The notes: generated from the letters alone by a model not told the origin. A stretch of DNA of 29,141 nucleotides from Hungateiclostridiaceae bacterium UBA1305 (GCA_002307275.1 DBTX01000075.1:1-29141), one strand, 5' to 3'. Shown: positions 7,878 through 17,500, counted from the stretch's first letter. Made by a program: numbers and translations.

Positions 7878-8602
7878 TAATGCACCCCTTTTTCCAAAAA
7901 CAGAAACTTCATATAAGTCTCCTTAACTTCTTCATGCAAAAGCCTGGAAATCGGCACAGTCAGTCCGGTATAGGTGATCAGTTCTCGTGCGGATAACATC
8001 TGAATGTATTCCATATTTACAATAAAGGAGCGATGCACCTTTAAAAATTTATCCTTACAAAGTAGCTGATCCTCAAAGTCCGAAAGAGAACCGCGTATTT
8101 CCCTGACAGATGCGTCGTTAAAATGAAACATTAATTTTTTGCCCTGTACCTCCACATATTCAAGCTTTGTAAGAGAAAGGCGCATGAAACCGGAGGGCTG
8201 CATAATACTAAGGGTTTCCTCTGTCCTGGCTTTCTCCAGAAAAATTCTTTCTAAAATAGGAAATAACTCATCAGGTGTACCGGGCTTGAGCATATAATAG
8301 TATGCGTCCACGGCATAGCTTTTTACCGCATATTCAGGGGAGGATGTGAGGAATATAATCCTGACTGCCGGGTCAAAGCTGCGAATTTCATGAGCAGCCG
8401 TAAGTCCACTCATCCCAGGCATCAGTACATCTAAAAGTAAGATATCATAAACCTGCCGTTTCATTGCTTCTAAAAGCTCAATGGCATTTGTAAAAGCGTC
8501 GTACATAAAAGCGGCGTTTTTTTCTGTTTTATACCGATTCAATAAACCAGAAATGATGGATAGCTCCTGCAAATCATCATCACAAATTGCGATCTTCAGC
8601 AT
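7877..8602 (-). CDS. LytTR-family response regulator (AgrA-like)
   Basis: The 241-residue protein has a receiver domain (acidic pocket DDD at 8-10, phosphoacceptor Asp58 in LLLDVLMPG, Lys in YYMLKP) and a C-terminal LytTR DNA-binding domain from about 135 (LEYVEVQGKKLMFHF ... FLKVHRSFIVNMEYI). LytTR regulators bind 9-bp direct repeats separated by 12 bp, and such a repeat lies 61 bp upstream of this gene. The start is supported by AGGAGGA close before the ATG. It forms an operon with the GHKL kinase and is divergent from the LemA-like and SLH genes, which are its best candidate targets. Confidence 0.93.
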   Translation of the reverse strand: MLKIAICDDDLQELSIISGLLNRYKTEKNAAFMYDAFTNAIELLEAMKRQVYDILLLDVLMPGMSGLTAAHEIRSFDPAVRIIFLTSSPEYAVKSYAVDAYYYMLKPGTPDELFPILERIFLEKARTEETLSIMQPSGFMRLSLTKLEYVEVQGKKLMFHFNDASVREIRGSLSDFEDQLLCKDKFLKVHRSFIVNMEYIQMLSARELITYTGLTVPISRLLHEEVKETYMKFLFLEKGVH

Positions 8603-8662
8603 TGTGCTTCCTCCTGCGCATAAACATACTCTATTCTACCATAAAACGACTCCTTTTATCTT

Positions 8663-8692
8663 ACATTTCAGGGCATAAACTAGACATTCCAG
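8663..8692 (+). promoter_or_regulatory. LytTR-type direct repeat (9-12-9)
   Basis: ACATTTCAG (8663-8671), a 12-bp gap and ACATTCCAG (8684-8692) differ at one base and lie 21 bp start to start, two helical turns. Spacing and sequence resemble sites bound by AgrA and ComE family regulators. A TATAAA (8727-8732) follows 34 bp downstream without a good -35 box, as expected for an activated promoter reading into the LemA-like and SLH genes. The site also sits upstream of the divergent regulator gene and may act on both. Confidence 0.75.
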
Positions 8693-8759
8693 GCTAAAAA
8701 CGGTTTTCTTTGAGTTCTCCTGATACTATAAAGGGATAAAAGCATTCTGAAAGAGAGAA

Positions 8760-8773
8760 GGGAGTTAGCTCCT
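8760..8773 (+). promoter_or_regulatory. Shine-Dalgarno hairpin at the LemA-like start
   Basis: GGGAG (8760-8764) can pair with CTCCT (8769-8773) across a TTAG loop, ending directly at the ATG. The ribosome site would be hidden in a small hairpin; another purine run (GAGAGAAG) lies just upstream and could serve instead. The effect on expression is inferred only. Confidence 0.4.
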
Positions 8774-9082
8774 ATGAATGTTGTCATTTCCTATTATATT
8801 GCCGGGCTGAGCCTGCTTTCCTTGCTCATGATCTGGTTTATAAGCACCTATAAAGTGCTTTCCCGGAAAAGAGACGCCGTATATAAGGCAGCGGAAGAAT
8901 TACAGTTGCACAGGGACGGCTATCAGGGCGTACTCAGTCGTCCCGAAGAATCCACAGCCAGGCGCATACTTGACACAAGCGTTCAAATCCATGACCAAAT
9001 CAAGCTGGTATATAACAGCGCATTAAAAAGTCCCATCTATCGTTTTACCGGTTTTCTGATGGGGTTTAGAAGTATCCTCTGA
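8774..9082 (+). CDS. Small single-pass membrane protein, LemA-like
   Basis: The 102-residue product has one N-terminal membrane helix (YYIAGLSLLSLLMIWFI) followed by a helical cytoplasmic or external part. The order of elements, 'Y..L..KRDAV..A' near the start and 'QIKLVYNSALKSPIYRF' with 'TGFLMGF' near the end, resembles a shortened LemA fold, which normally has about 180 residues. The similarity is by eye and moderate. It is the first gene after the LytTR repeat and lies 50 bp before the SLH giant, so it is probably cotranscribed with it. Confidence 0.75.
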   Translation: MNVVISYYIAGLSLLSLLMIWFISTYKVLSRKRDAVYKAAEELQLHRDGYQGVLSRPEESTARRILDTSVQIHDQIKLVYNSALKSPIYRFTGFLMGFRSIL

Positions 9083-9132
9083 TGACAATCAAAAGCAACA
9101 CCCAATAATTACATCATACTGGAGGCTGTAAA

Positions 9133-12100
9133 ATGAAAAGATTTGTGAGTATTTTGCTAATATTGACCCTACTTGTCAGCTTAGGTTCAGAAGTACAGGC
9201 AGCTAACAACACCGTATTTGCGACTTCTGATATGGTGCCGAAGGACTATTGGTCCTACGAAGCGCTGTCTGCTGCCATCGATACAGGTTTATTGCAGGGA
9301 GACATGGGCCAGATCAAGCCCCATGACAAATTGACACGTGCAGAAATGCTCACGATGGTTCTGCGTGCATTGGGAATAAGTAGCTCAAAAGGCCAGGATT
9401 TTACCTCCTATCAAGCCGATATCCGTGTCTTTACCGACGTGAAAGAAACCGATTGGTTCAATAATCAGATAGCGATCGCTTATAGGCTAAAGCTCATAGA
9501 CGGTATCAGCAGCACAAAAATGTTTCCAAAAGGAACCGTAACCCGCGAGCAAGCCTTTACTATCTTGAGCCGCCTGATGTCGCTGAATGGTTCAACTGCG
9601 GATATATCCGTACTCAATCGTTTCAAAGATCAAGATACGCTATCCTCATGGGCTAAACCTTATGTTGCCGCACTTGTGTCTGCCGGTTATGTATCCGGTT
9701 ACAAGGGCCGCCTCAATCCTGGTGATGCGATTACCCGTCAGGATTTTGCCCAATTAATGTATAATCTCTTCCACCGCAATATGATCAGCAGCCAGGAAAT
9801 AGCCAATACACTTGACCATCAATCCATAACCGGTAATCTGGTTGTCTGCACCGGTGGTATTACCCTTTCCAATCTGAATGTAGCCGGCGATCTTATCATT
9901 GGTGACGGTGTTGGTGATGGCAATGTCACTCTGGACCATGTCGTCATTTCCGGAAGACTGATTGTTCGCGGAGGTGGCGAGCACAGCATCTATTTGAGAA
10001 GCACTTCTGCCAGCACCGTTATCGTCAATAAGCTTTCCGATGGGGGTATCCGTCTGTACGGTGATGATGGTTCCGAGGTTTCCTATATGGAAATCCCTGA
10101 TGGCAAAGACACCGTCATAATAGAGTGCAGCGTTACGAATCTAATCCTTTCAAATAATAACCTCGACATTATTGTCAATGAAACCGTCAAGAATATTAGC
10201 CTTTCCGGTGACAATGTTCATATTTCAGGTAGCGGCACCGTTGGTACAATAACGCTGGAAAAGGGTGTACGAAAGGTTACACTTGGAACAGCAAACACCA
10301 ATGTCATTAATCATTCACAAACGGATGTAACTGTAGTCGATAAAAATGGAACACCCGTAATCGTTTCTTCGGGTACATCCATCACCGCCAATACCATCAC
10401 CACCAATACCATCACCACCAATATCGTAACGACAAATTCAAAAACCCCTGTCACAAAATACACTGTATCGTTTCATTCTAATGGCGGCGGTACCCTGAAT
10501 CCGCTTACGGTGACCAGCGGATACTCACTTGGTGAATTGCCGGTTCCGCAAAAGGAGACCTCAATCTTTCTTGGTTGGTTCACGGATGATATGACATTTG
10601 AGAACGGCGTTACTGCAGACACACCTGTTCAATCAAATATGGATCTTTATGCCTCTTATATGGATAGTACTCCTATGACAGAAAGCAATATGCAAACGAC
10701 GACCAGCGTTATGGACGTTGCACCGAATTATGTCATTACTATCCTATCATCAGATGCAGCAATGACAGCCGATGCAGTTGAAGCAGGCATAACCCTTCAA
10801 ACTATTTCCGAAAATGATACGGATTTTGGAGGTATTTCTGTTACAGGCAGTGACGGTACTTACTCGATTACAGCAAAAAACGGCTATACGGCTGCCTGCT
10901 CCTACGCAATCATACTGAATAATGATAACCTGCACTTCAAAGATGAAAGCAGCACTGTTCGTACCTACAATCTGAGTGTTGAAATGTCTGAGCCTGTATT
11001 GAATCTCAAGCTTAACAGTACTGTTAAATTGATACCGGCGAATGATATCACCCTGGTCACACAGAACGGTCAACCTGTTGAAAGCCTTTTTGCCCCCCTT
11101 TATAACACTCAAGACAATACACCCGTTGCCAATCTATACGGAACCTTTGTCTATTCCGGCAGCCAGGGGCTGTCCATTGGTGATCAGCTGGCGGTCTATG
11201 AAGGTACCTCACCTGACGAACGGATTGCCACAGAAAACTACACCGACGAACCCATCAGCTATCTTACCATCACCGGCATGAATGGCAGTACGATCAGTTA
11301 CGGGAATACGGATGCCACAGAGGTCTTATTCACACCGGATATCCTACCCATTCGTTCTGAGGATGACCAGGACGGTGATGCCAACAACAATTCCCTCACC
11401 ATAGCAGTCAGCAAATTGACTTTCACCGGTGAAGATTTTGCGTCGATGGGTCTCGATGCCTCCACTACCGTGGATTCAGGTGATTTTATCGCCTTCTATG
11501 ACGGTACGCTCGACTCTGCAGAACTGGGATCTTATGCCAGGATCGTTGGCGTCACAACAATAGGGGACTATTATATCATTCAATATGCTGTTGTAAGTGC
11601 GTCCGATGTCCTAACAAGCATGGATATGTCCAGTTCCTCTGATTTAAATTATGAGCAGCTCTCTGAAAATGTAAATCTCGAGGATGAGGAAACAGTGATT
11701 AAGCAGCAGGTTGAAGATAGCGGGTTTGCAGAGGCTGCTTCAAACTATTTGGTAGCCCTTGCTCAGGCAGATGAGGGGACCCGGGAGCAGCTCTGTGATA
11801 CCATTGGTATACAAAACTTTTCCGCCACAAACACTCCCCTTGCAGCAGGTCTACTGTCTGACTCGGCACCGAAAGTAACGGTGAAAGCAACAATCAGCAA
11901 AAACCTTGAGCATTACAGCGGAGCTGGTATGCATTGTGAGGTTACGGTAACCTGTGCGGTTGAACTTGGCGATAATATGGCCCTGACGGTATCAGGAACC
12001 TTCGTGGAAGAGTACAAGGTGACGTTGAGTATTTCCAGTAAAACAATCTGGAAATACAAATGGAGTATCTTCCCATACATATCTGACTATACCGTATCGG

Positions 12101-15100
12101 CAAACATCGATCTGTATAACTATACCTATTTAGCACTGAATATGGCTCTCACATCCAATAACAGCGAGGGCTGGTCAGACGGGTTAAACATTAAGGATTC
12201 CATTGATGATTTAAAGGATTTAACCAGTAGTTCAAAGGCAAATTCTGAGGTTCAAAGGTTTTACGAGACCTATCAGGCTATGCTGGCACAGGATCATGGT
12301 TATTTTGATCTGTTCGACAAGGAAATCAGCAGTGTCACCGGTGGCATCGACCCCCTTCATATCCTCGGATACGGCTTTGGCGTTAATTTTGTTGTCTCCC
12401 TGGATGCTGATGTGGCCCTGGGTACAGAATTTGGTTATGAAAAGGCTACGCGCTATTGCTTTACGCTGAATGTGTTTGCTGCAACGGCTACAAATTCAGA
12501 AACGACTCTTGTTGACGAGCAATATAATTTTTCTGTATACGCAATGGGTATGCTGGGCATCAGAGCGGGCATCAGGATGAAACTGGAGGTTGGTCTCTTT
12601 GATGTTAGCCTCGATTCTATCGGCATCACTGCTGAGGTAGGGGCATATTGGCAAATCTGGGGGTTTGTTTATTATAAACTGAATCATAAGAACAATGTGA
12701 CCACTACAGAATCCGGCGGTGCTTGTTACATGGAGCTCGGAATTTATTTAAGTATCAGTTTCATTGCCGGAGTTGGAGGCGGCAAACTCGTCGGTTATAA
12801 CACGACCCTTTATGACCATAGCTGGCCCCTATGGAGTGCCGGATCGCAACACTACACCTATGATTTCAATTATAGACTTACAAACAATGAGGACTACATT
12901 CACCTGAAAGGCGATGATTACTTCTACACGATTCCTTCATCTGCGTACTATATGGCTCGTATGGATTTAAAGTCCGGAGATGTGTCAGGCAAGGTATATG
13001 ATGCCGACAACTTCTCATACACGGTTAAGGATGATCCTGAGCATGTTTTTACAGTCAGTAAAACGGGTATCGTTTTCGTAAAGCAACCGAAAAAAAGTGA
13101 CATTGCTAAGGCAACCCTTGAAATTACCTGGAGTCAGGGACCCTTGTCCTTTACCTCTGTTCCCATTTCACGTACCTTCACACTGATTTGGGACAACCTT
13201 GCCAGCAGCTACATCATTGGCTTTGATTCCAATGGCGGCAGTCATGTCGGCAGTATCAGCGGCGCTTACGGAAGTGCTATATCATCGCCAACACCCATAC
13301 GGGCTGGTTACCTCTTCGGCGGTTGGTATACCGATAAGGATACGCTTCAGGAACGGTTCCTTGAAACCAGGATGCCGGCGGCCAACTATAGGCTCTATGC
13401 CAAGTGGATAGCCTTTAAGGCAGGTTATACGGTTCGTCATTATCAGGAAAATGCAGATGGCAGCGGATATACCCTGGTTGATACAGATAAATACTTAGGA
13501 ACAACGGAAAGCAATATAACACCTGCAGTCAAGAGCTATACCGGTTTTCAATCACCTGTAACACAGACGATCACCGTCTCTGGTGACAGCAGCTCGGTCG
13601 TATCGTATTACTATCTCAGAAACAGCTATACTTTGACCTTTACGCCAGTTAATGGCTCCGGAAACAACGTAAGCTCTCTGAAATACGGCGACGTTATTGC
13701 AGCTCCCAACGTGATTAAGTCCGGCTATACCTTTACCGGATGGAATACAACTATTGCCTCAACCATGCCCGCACATGATCTTACCTACACCGCGCAATGG
13801 TCTTTAAGCACCTATACCCTCTCTTATGACATTGCCGGTGGCAGCTTGGGTTCTCCAAACCCGCTAAACTTCACCATAAATAGTGCTTCCTTTACTCTGA
13901 CGAATCCAACGAAGCCAGGCTATAACTTTGCCGGGTGGACAGGCACTAAATTGTCCTCTCCGACGACTACCGTAACGATTGCCAGCGGATCGACCGATAA
14001 CCGGTATTACACTGCTACCTGGAAGCCTTTAACTGACACCCGCTATTCCGTTTACCACTACAGAGAGGATTTATCCGGTAGCTTCACCATTATTGAAGCC
14101 GAATCCCTGAAGGGTACGACAGGCAGCAACACATCAGCCAGTGCAAAAACCTATACAGGTTTTACAGCTGGAATTGTTGCGCAAAAGTCTATAACAGCGG
14201 ACGAGAAAACATTTGTAGCGATCAACTACACCCGTAATAGCTATACCCTGACCTTTGACGCCAATGGTGGTGTCGGCGGAAATACAGCCAGTGTCAAATA
14301 TGACGCTGATATTTCAGCACCTTCCGTTACTCGAGCCGGTTGTGTCTTTGTGGGTTGGAATACACAGGTCCCTCTTAAAATGCCTGCGGCAAATACCACA
14401 TATACTGCTCAATGGACAGCAAATAATGACACCATCACTTACACCATCACTTTTGATAAAAATGCTGCCGATGCAACAGGAAGCATGAATGACCAGAGCT
14501 TTTCCTATGATTCAGCTCAAAGTCTTACAGCAAACGCTTATTCACGAGACGGCTATTTATTTGATGGCTGGAATACTGCTGCCGACGGAAGCGGTACTGA
14601 TTATGCAAACAACGCAACTGTGACCAATTTGATCTCTGTAAACGGAGGCACTCTGACCCTGTATGCAAAGTGGAAGAACGCAACGATTACATATGGTATC
14701 TTTAATGTAAAATACAGCGCCAAGTATCAGGTATTTGACTTTATTATGTACTCCTCAAAAATCAACGGAAATGCCTTTGACCCCTCATGGGGATCTGCTG
14801 GTGCATCAAGCGGACATCAGTTTAGTGACCCAATGCTTTCCGGACGCTACTTTACAATCCGTAAAACAGGTGATGATACAAGACCCATTGCACTCTACAT
14901 GTATGAAAGTAACGGTACGCCTGTGCTAGCAGGTACTTCAGCAAACTTATCTGCAAACTCCTTAATAGGCTCAGCAAGCAATATTAGTTTAACCGCTTCG
15001 TGCATGACATCTCTTCAAAGTCGATATGGCGCAGATTGGGCAAATGGCTTGGTTGCAGTCGGAAATATCGGTACATTATGGAGTGAGGGCTTCATGTTTA

Positions 15101-15246
15101 CCAGCTCTAATGGGTTTGGCTTCTTTATCAGTGGAAAGACAGCTTATATGACGACAGGTACACTCACGCTGAATAACATGATTTCAAATCCAACGCTTTC
15201 TCAGCTCGATGCCGTTTCCGATTATCTGGAAGGACCCTTAAATTAG
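9133..15246 (+). CDS. Giant S-layer-homology surface protein with List-Bact and MucBP-like repeats
   Basis: The 2037-residue product has a signal peptide (KRFVSILLILTLLVSLGSEV, cut after QAA), then three SLH domains at about 34-81, 100-150 and 164-213 that would bind pyruvylated cell-wall polymer. Residues 230-395 form a beta-solenoid-like run of short strands. A Thr/Asn-rich linker (about 415-440, ITTNTITTN) follows. A first InlB-B/Listeria-Bacteroides repeat is at 442-512. Two large regions, about 513-900 and 900-1355, match no family I recognise. Residues 1357-1850 alternate List-Bact repeats (FDSNGG ... GGWYTD ... LYAKW) with two MucBP-like modules (1432, 1638). The last ~180 residues form an unassigned domain. 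GGAGG precedes the ATG. It is likely a LytTR-controlled adhesin or matrix protein. Confidence 0.93.
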   Translation: MKRFVSILLILTLLVSLGSEVQAANNTVFATSDMVPKDYWSYEALSAAIDTGLLQGDMGQIKPHDKLTRAEMLTMVLRALGISSSKGQDFTSYQADIRVFTDVKETDWFNNQIAIAYRLKLIDGISSTKMFPKGTVTREQAFTILSRLMSLNGSTADISVLNRFKDQDTLSSWAKPYVAALVSAGYVSGYKGRLNPGDAITRQDFAQLMYNLFHRNMISSQEIANTLDHQSITGNLVVCTGGITLSNLNVAGDLIIGDGVGDGNVTLDHVVISGRLIVRGGGEHSIYLRSTSASTVIVNKLSDGGIRLYGDDGSEVSYMEIPDGKDTVIIECSVTNLILSNNNLDIIVNETVKNISLSGDNVHISGSGTVGTITLEKGVRKVTLGTANTNVINHSQTDVTVVDKNGTPVIVSSGTSITANTITTNTITTNIVTTNSKTPVTKYTVSFHSNGGGTLNPLTVTSGYSLGELPVPQKETSIFLGWFTDDMTFENGVTADTPVQSNMDLYASYMDSTPMTESNMQTTTSVMDVAPNYVITILSSDAAMTADAVEAGITLQTISENDTDFGGISVTGSDGTYSITAKNGYTAACSYAIILNNDNLHFKDESSTVRTYNLSVEMSEPVLNLKLNSTVKLIPANDITLVTQNGQPVESLFAPLYNTQDNTPVANLYGTFVYSGSQGLSIGDQLAVYEGTSPDERIATENYTDEPISYLTITGMNGSTISYGNTDATEVLFTPDILPIRSEDDQDGDANNNSLTIAVSKLTFTGEDFASMGLDASTTVDSGDFIAFYDGTLDSAELGSYARIVGVTTIGDYYIIQYAVVSASDVLTSMDMSSSSDLNYEQLSENVNLEDEETVIKQQVEDSGFAEAASNYLVALAQADEGTREQLCDTIGIQNFSATNTPLAAGLLSDSAPKVTVKATISKNLEHYSGAGMHCEVTVTCAVELGDNMALTVSGTFVEEYKVTLSISSKTIWKYKWSIFPYISDYTVSANIDLYNYTYLALNMALTSNNSEGWSDGLNIKDSIDDLKDLTSSSKANSEVQRFYETYQAMLAQDHGYFDLFDKEISSVTGGIDPLHILGYGFGVNFVVSLDADVALGTEFGYEKATRYCFTLNVFAATATNSETTLVDEQYNFSVYAMGMLGIRAGIRMKLEVGLFDVSLDSIGITAEVGAYWQIWGFVYYKLNHKNNVTTTESGGACYMELGIYLSISFIAGVGGGKLVGYNTTLYDHSWPLWSAGSQHYTYDFNYRLTNNEDYIHLKGDDYFYTIPSSAYYMARMDLKSGDVSGKVYDADNFSYTVKDDPEHVFTVSKTGIVFVKQPKKSDIAKATLEITWSQGPLSFTSVPISRTFTLIWDNLASSYIIGFDSNGGSHVGSISGAYGSAISSPTPIRAGYLFGGWYTDKDTLQERFLETRMPAANYRLYAKWIAFKAGYTVRHYQENADGSGYTLVDTDKYLGTTESNITPAVKSYTGFQSPVTQTITVSGDSSSVVSYYYLRNSYTLTFTPVNGSGNNVSSLKYGDVIAAPNVIKSGYTFTGWNTTIASTMPAHDLTYTAQWSLSTYTLSYDIAGGSLGSPNPLNFTINSASFTLTNPTKPGYNFAGWTGTKLSSPTTTVTIASGSTDNRYYTATWKPLTDTRYSVYHYREDLSGSFTIIEAESLKGTTGSNTSASAKTYTGFTAGIVAQKSITADEKTFVAINYTRNSYTLTFDANGGVGGNTASVKYDADISAPSVTRAGCVFVGWNTQVPLKMPAANTTYTAQWTANNDTITYTITFDKNAADATGSMNDQSFSYDSAQSLTANAYSRDGYLFDGWNTAADGSGTDYANNATVTNLISVNGGTLTLYAKWKNATITYGIFNVKYSAKYQVFDFIMYSSKINGNAFDPSWGSAGASSGHQFSDPMLSGRYFTIRKTGDDTRPIALYMYESNGTPVLAGTSANLSANSLIGSASNISLTASCMTSLQSRYGADWANGLVAVGNIGTLWSEGFMFTSSNGFGFFISGKTAYMTTGTLTLNNMISNPTLSQLDAVSDYLEGPLN

Positions 15247-15293
15247 GCAAAAAATTAAGAAAAAAGATATTTCAAAAAACGATGTGAAATAAG

Positions 15294-15350
15294 GCATATT
15301 ATTACAATCGGATAGGAGGCTACTAATTATTTTAGTAGCCTTAAATATGC
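15294..15350 (+). terminator. Hairpin terminator after the SLH giant
   Basis: AGGCTACTAA (15317-15326) and TTAGTAGCCT (15332-15341) form a perfect 10-bp stem with a 5-nt loop. An outer stem GCATATT (15294-15300)/AATATGC (15344-15350) brackets it. The following T tract is short and mixed, so efficiency is uncertain. It begins about 50 nt after the stop codon. Confidence 0.55.
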
Positions 15351-15448
15351 TTATAATACTCTTACCATACCACCCGCTGGCTGCTTTGTATATACCTTGG
15401 CTTGTGCTCAGTGTGTATCGTAAAAGACAAATGTTAAAGTATCAGCTT

Positions 15449-15673
15449 TCATTTGCCATGAAGATTAAGAATACTTCCGATAGCATAAAGCGGTAAATTG
15501 ATCAGCCAATCCTCTTTTTTATAATCGGCCATGGAAGTTCGTTGTGCTTCTATTTTCCAATAGTTTAAAGTCATCTCAATAGAATCCCGTTGAATCTTTA
15601 ATTGCTGCTGGAGTTTATAGTCAGCAGAAAGTATTCTGGAATAGTCCTCCATATCGCTTATAAGAGTATTCAT
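15449..15673 (-). CDS. Small hypothetical protein
   Basis: The 74-residue frame starts MNTLISDMEDYSRILSADYK and has a charged helical first half likely to form a short coiled coil, then a hydrophobic end (INLPLYAIGSILNL). No family is recognised. The ribosome site is weak (GGT only) and no promoter is evident. It lies downstream of the ABC permease on the same strand after a 61-bp gap, so readthrough could express it. It may also be a remnant. Confidence 0.35.
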   Translation of the reverse strand: MNTLISDMEDYSRILSADYKLQQQLKIQRDSIEMTLNYWKIEAQRTSMADYKKEDWLINLPLYAIGSILNLHGK

Positions 15674-15734
15674 GTTTTTACCAATACACTAACGAAATCT
15701 TTATGTTTTTATACTTTTTGTGATACATGTTGCT

Positions 15735-16559
15735 TTATCTGTTTTTTTCCGACCGTGCGAAATTAAACGTACCGATTACCAGACAAATCACAGTCAATAT
15801 AGTGATGGCGATAAAATTTACCACCGGATTAAACAATACGACGCTGCTATATTCCGGCGTTCCGGCGTAAACCACCGCCCTCACCAGGTCAAGGCAGTAC
15901 GTCATCGGCATTGCATGGCTTAAGACATAGAGAACGCCGCTGGAGTTGTTGATTGGAATGATCGCTCCGGAAAGAAACATCTGCGGCATGGTGATGAGCA
16001 TCATGGCAATATTGGCAGTCTTGTTGCTTTTGACAAGCCCGATGATGATCATGGCCAGCGCACCCCCGGAAAGGCACATGAGCGGCGACAGGGCGAGAAT
16101 CATCAGCAGCTGTCCGGGATTCAGGGTTATTTCCATGATGAGCCCGACTATTAATGTGGCTGCCATACTAACAATAGCGCCAAAGGATGAACCAAAGATC
16201 TTGCCGATCACTATCGCATAACGGGAGACGGGAGAAATCAGCATCTCCTGGGTAAAATCCGTAGTATGGTCTTCAACCAGCGACGTCATACCCATGGTCG
16301 TGATCATAAAGAGCATGTTGACCATCATACCGACCATCATAAACTTACTGTAATCGAAACCGAGCCCACCCGCCATATTCTGGGCGAGACTGCCGCCCAA
16401 CATACCCATCATGACCAGCGGCATGGCAAGGCTCATGATGATTGCTCCAGGCGATCTGAGTGCTAATGTAATGTCCCTTAGCGTGATCGTGATAACTGCG
16501 TTGATTTCACGCCCGAATTTTGAAATTTCTTTTCCTGCTGACAATGCAATTTCACTCAT
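15735..16559 (-). CDS. ABC-2 type transporter permease
   Basis: The 274-residue protein has about six membrane helices and the ABC-2 layout seen in DrrB-like exporters: an N-terminal cytoplasmic stretch (REINAVITITLRDITLALRS), a first helix pair (MSLAMPLVMMGMLGG), the conserved central segment around ISPVSRYAIVIGKIFG, and a final helix (AITILTVICLVIGTF). It overlaps the ATPase gene by 4 nt (ATGA), which indicates a coupled two-gene exporter. The cargo cannot be read from sequence; drugs, lipids or peptides are all known for the family. Confidence 0.92.
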   Translation of the reverse strand: MSEIALSAGKEISKFGREINAVITITLRDITLALRSPGAIIMSLAMPLVMMGMLGGSLAQNMAGGLGFDYSKFMMVGMMVNMLFMITTMGMTSLVEDHTTDFTQEMLISPVSRYAIVIGKIFGSSFGAIVSMAATLIVGLIMEITLNPGQLLMILALSPLMCLSGGALAMIIIGLVKSNKTANIAMMLITMPQMFLSGAIIPINNSSGVLYVLSHAMPMTYCLDLVRAVVYAGTPEYSSVVLFNPVVNFIAITILTVICLVIGTFNFARSEKNR

Positions 16560-17500
16560 GCTGCCGCGCCTCCCGTCTTGTTAATATATTCCACATAAGC
16601 GTCTTCCAGCGATGGCTCATTGATTTCCAGTACTGTAAGTTTTGTCTTAAGCCCCGCGATAATGTCCTGTGCTGTTCTGTTCTGATAAGGGACAATGATA
16701 TGAGTGTCCTTTTTATGGAACAATTCCAGTTCCGTAAGCTCGCTCGTCAGACCATCCCTGTCTTCGGCATCCAGGATGAGTTCATGCTGCAGAAGGCTTT
16801 TTTTCATTTCCTCCGGCGGGCAGCAGCTGGCAATCTGTCCCTGATTGATAATACAAACCTTGTCCACATGCTCAGCCTCGTCGATATAGTGCGTGGTCAA
16901 AAACACCGTTGTACCGTGTTCTTTGCGTACATTGTTAATGTATTCCCACAGGCTTCTGCGGCTCACTGCGTCAAGACCCGAAGTCGGCTCATCCAGAAAT
17001 AAGACGGCCGGTGTGTGCATCAGGCTGCGGATAATCTCCAGCTTGCGCTGCATGCCTCCCGACATCTTTTTAACAGGTTTGAATATGGCGTCCCTGATAC
17101 CGACGATCTCAGCAAGTTCCATGACCCGTTTTTTATATTCCCCGGGCATAAGGCCAAAGGTCGGACGATAGCTGTACATTCCGTACAAGCAGGCATGAAA
17201 ACGGATATTCTCTTCTGCTGAAAGCTGCAGATCGAGGCTGGGCTGCTGAAATATAATTCCGATCTTCTCTCTCACCTGTTTTGACTCCTTCTCAATATCA
17301 TAACCAGCAATCCTGACGATTCCGGAAGTTTTGGACAGCGTGGTGGTCAGAATAGAAATGGTAGTGGTTTTACCGGCTCCGTTGGGGCCGAGGAATGCAA
17401 AAAATTCTCCCTCCTTCACTGCAAAACTCACGCCCTTGACGGCGGGTGTTTTGGCTTTGTCATATTGTTTTACCAGTTCTTCCACTTGAATGATTGACAT
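16556..17500 (-). CDS. ABC transporter ATP-binding protein (DrrA-like)
   Basis: The 314-residue ATPase shows Walker A GPNGAGKTT (about 38-46), a Q-loop in IIFQQPSLDL, signature MSGGMQRKLEI, Walker B VLFLDEPTSGLD, and switch His in TTHYIDEAEHVD. The C-terminal ~80 residues are the extra domain of DrrA-type ATPases. The ATG is preceded by AGGAGGT (17508-17514). It is first in the exporter operon and its upstream region carries four 11-bp-spaced half-sites that match the promoter of the adjacent OmpR-type system, the likely regulator. Confidence 0.94.
   Translation of the reverse strand: MSIIQVEELVKQYDKAKTPAVKGVSFAVKEGEFFAFLGPNGAGKTTTISILTTTLSKTSGIVRIAGYDIEKESKQVREKIGIIFQQPSLDLQLSAEENIRFHACLYGMYSYRPTFGLMPGEYKKRVMELAEIVGIRDAIFKPVKKMSGGMQRKLEIIRSLMHTPAVLFLDEPTSGLDAVSRRSLWEYINNVRKEHGTTVFLTTHYIDEAEHVDKVCIINQGQIASCCPPEEMKKSLLQHELILDAEDRDGLTSELTELELFHKKDTHIIVPYQNRTAQDIIAGLKTKLTVLEINEPSLEDAYVEYINKTGGAAA

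Noticed and set aside
10375..10455. ACC-ATC-rich short repeats as a possible CRISPR or microsatellite
   Set aside because: They encode a Thr/Asn-rich linker in frame (ITTNTITTN) in the SLH giant; there is no repeat-spacer structure.
11699..11893. Minus-strand frames inside the 2037-residue SLH gene
   Set aside because: They are antisense to a continuous, domain-rich coding sequence and have no start signals or recognisable products.
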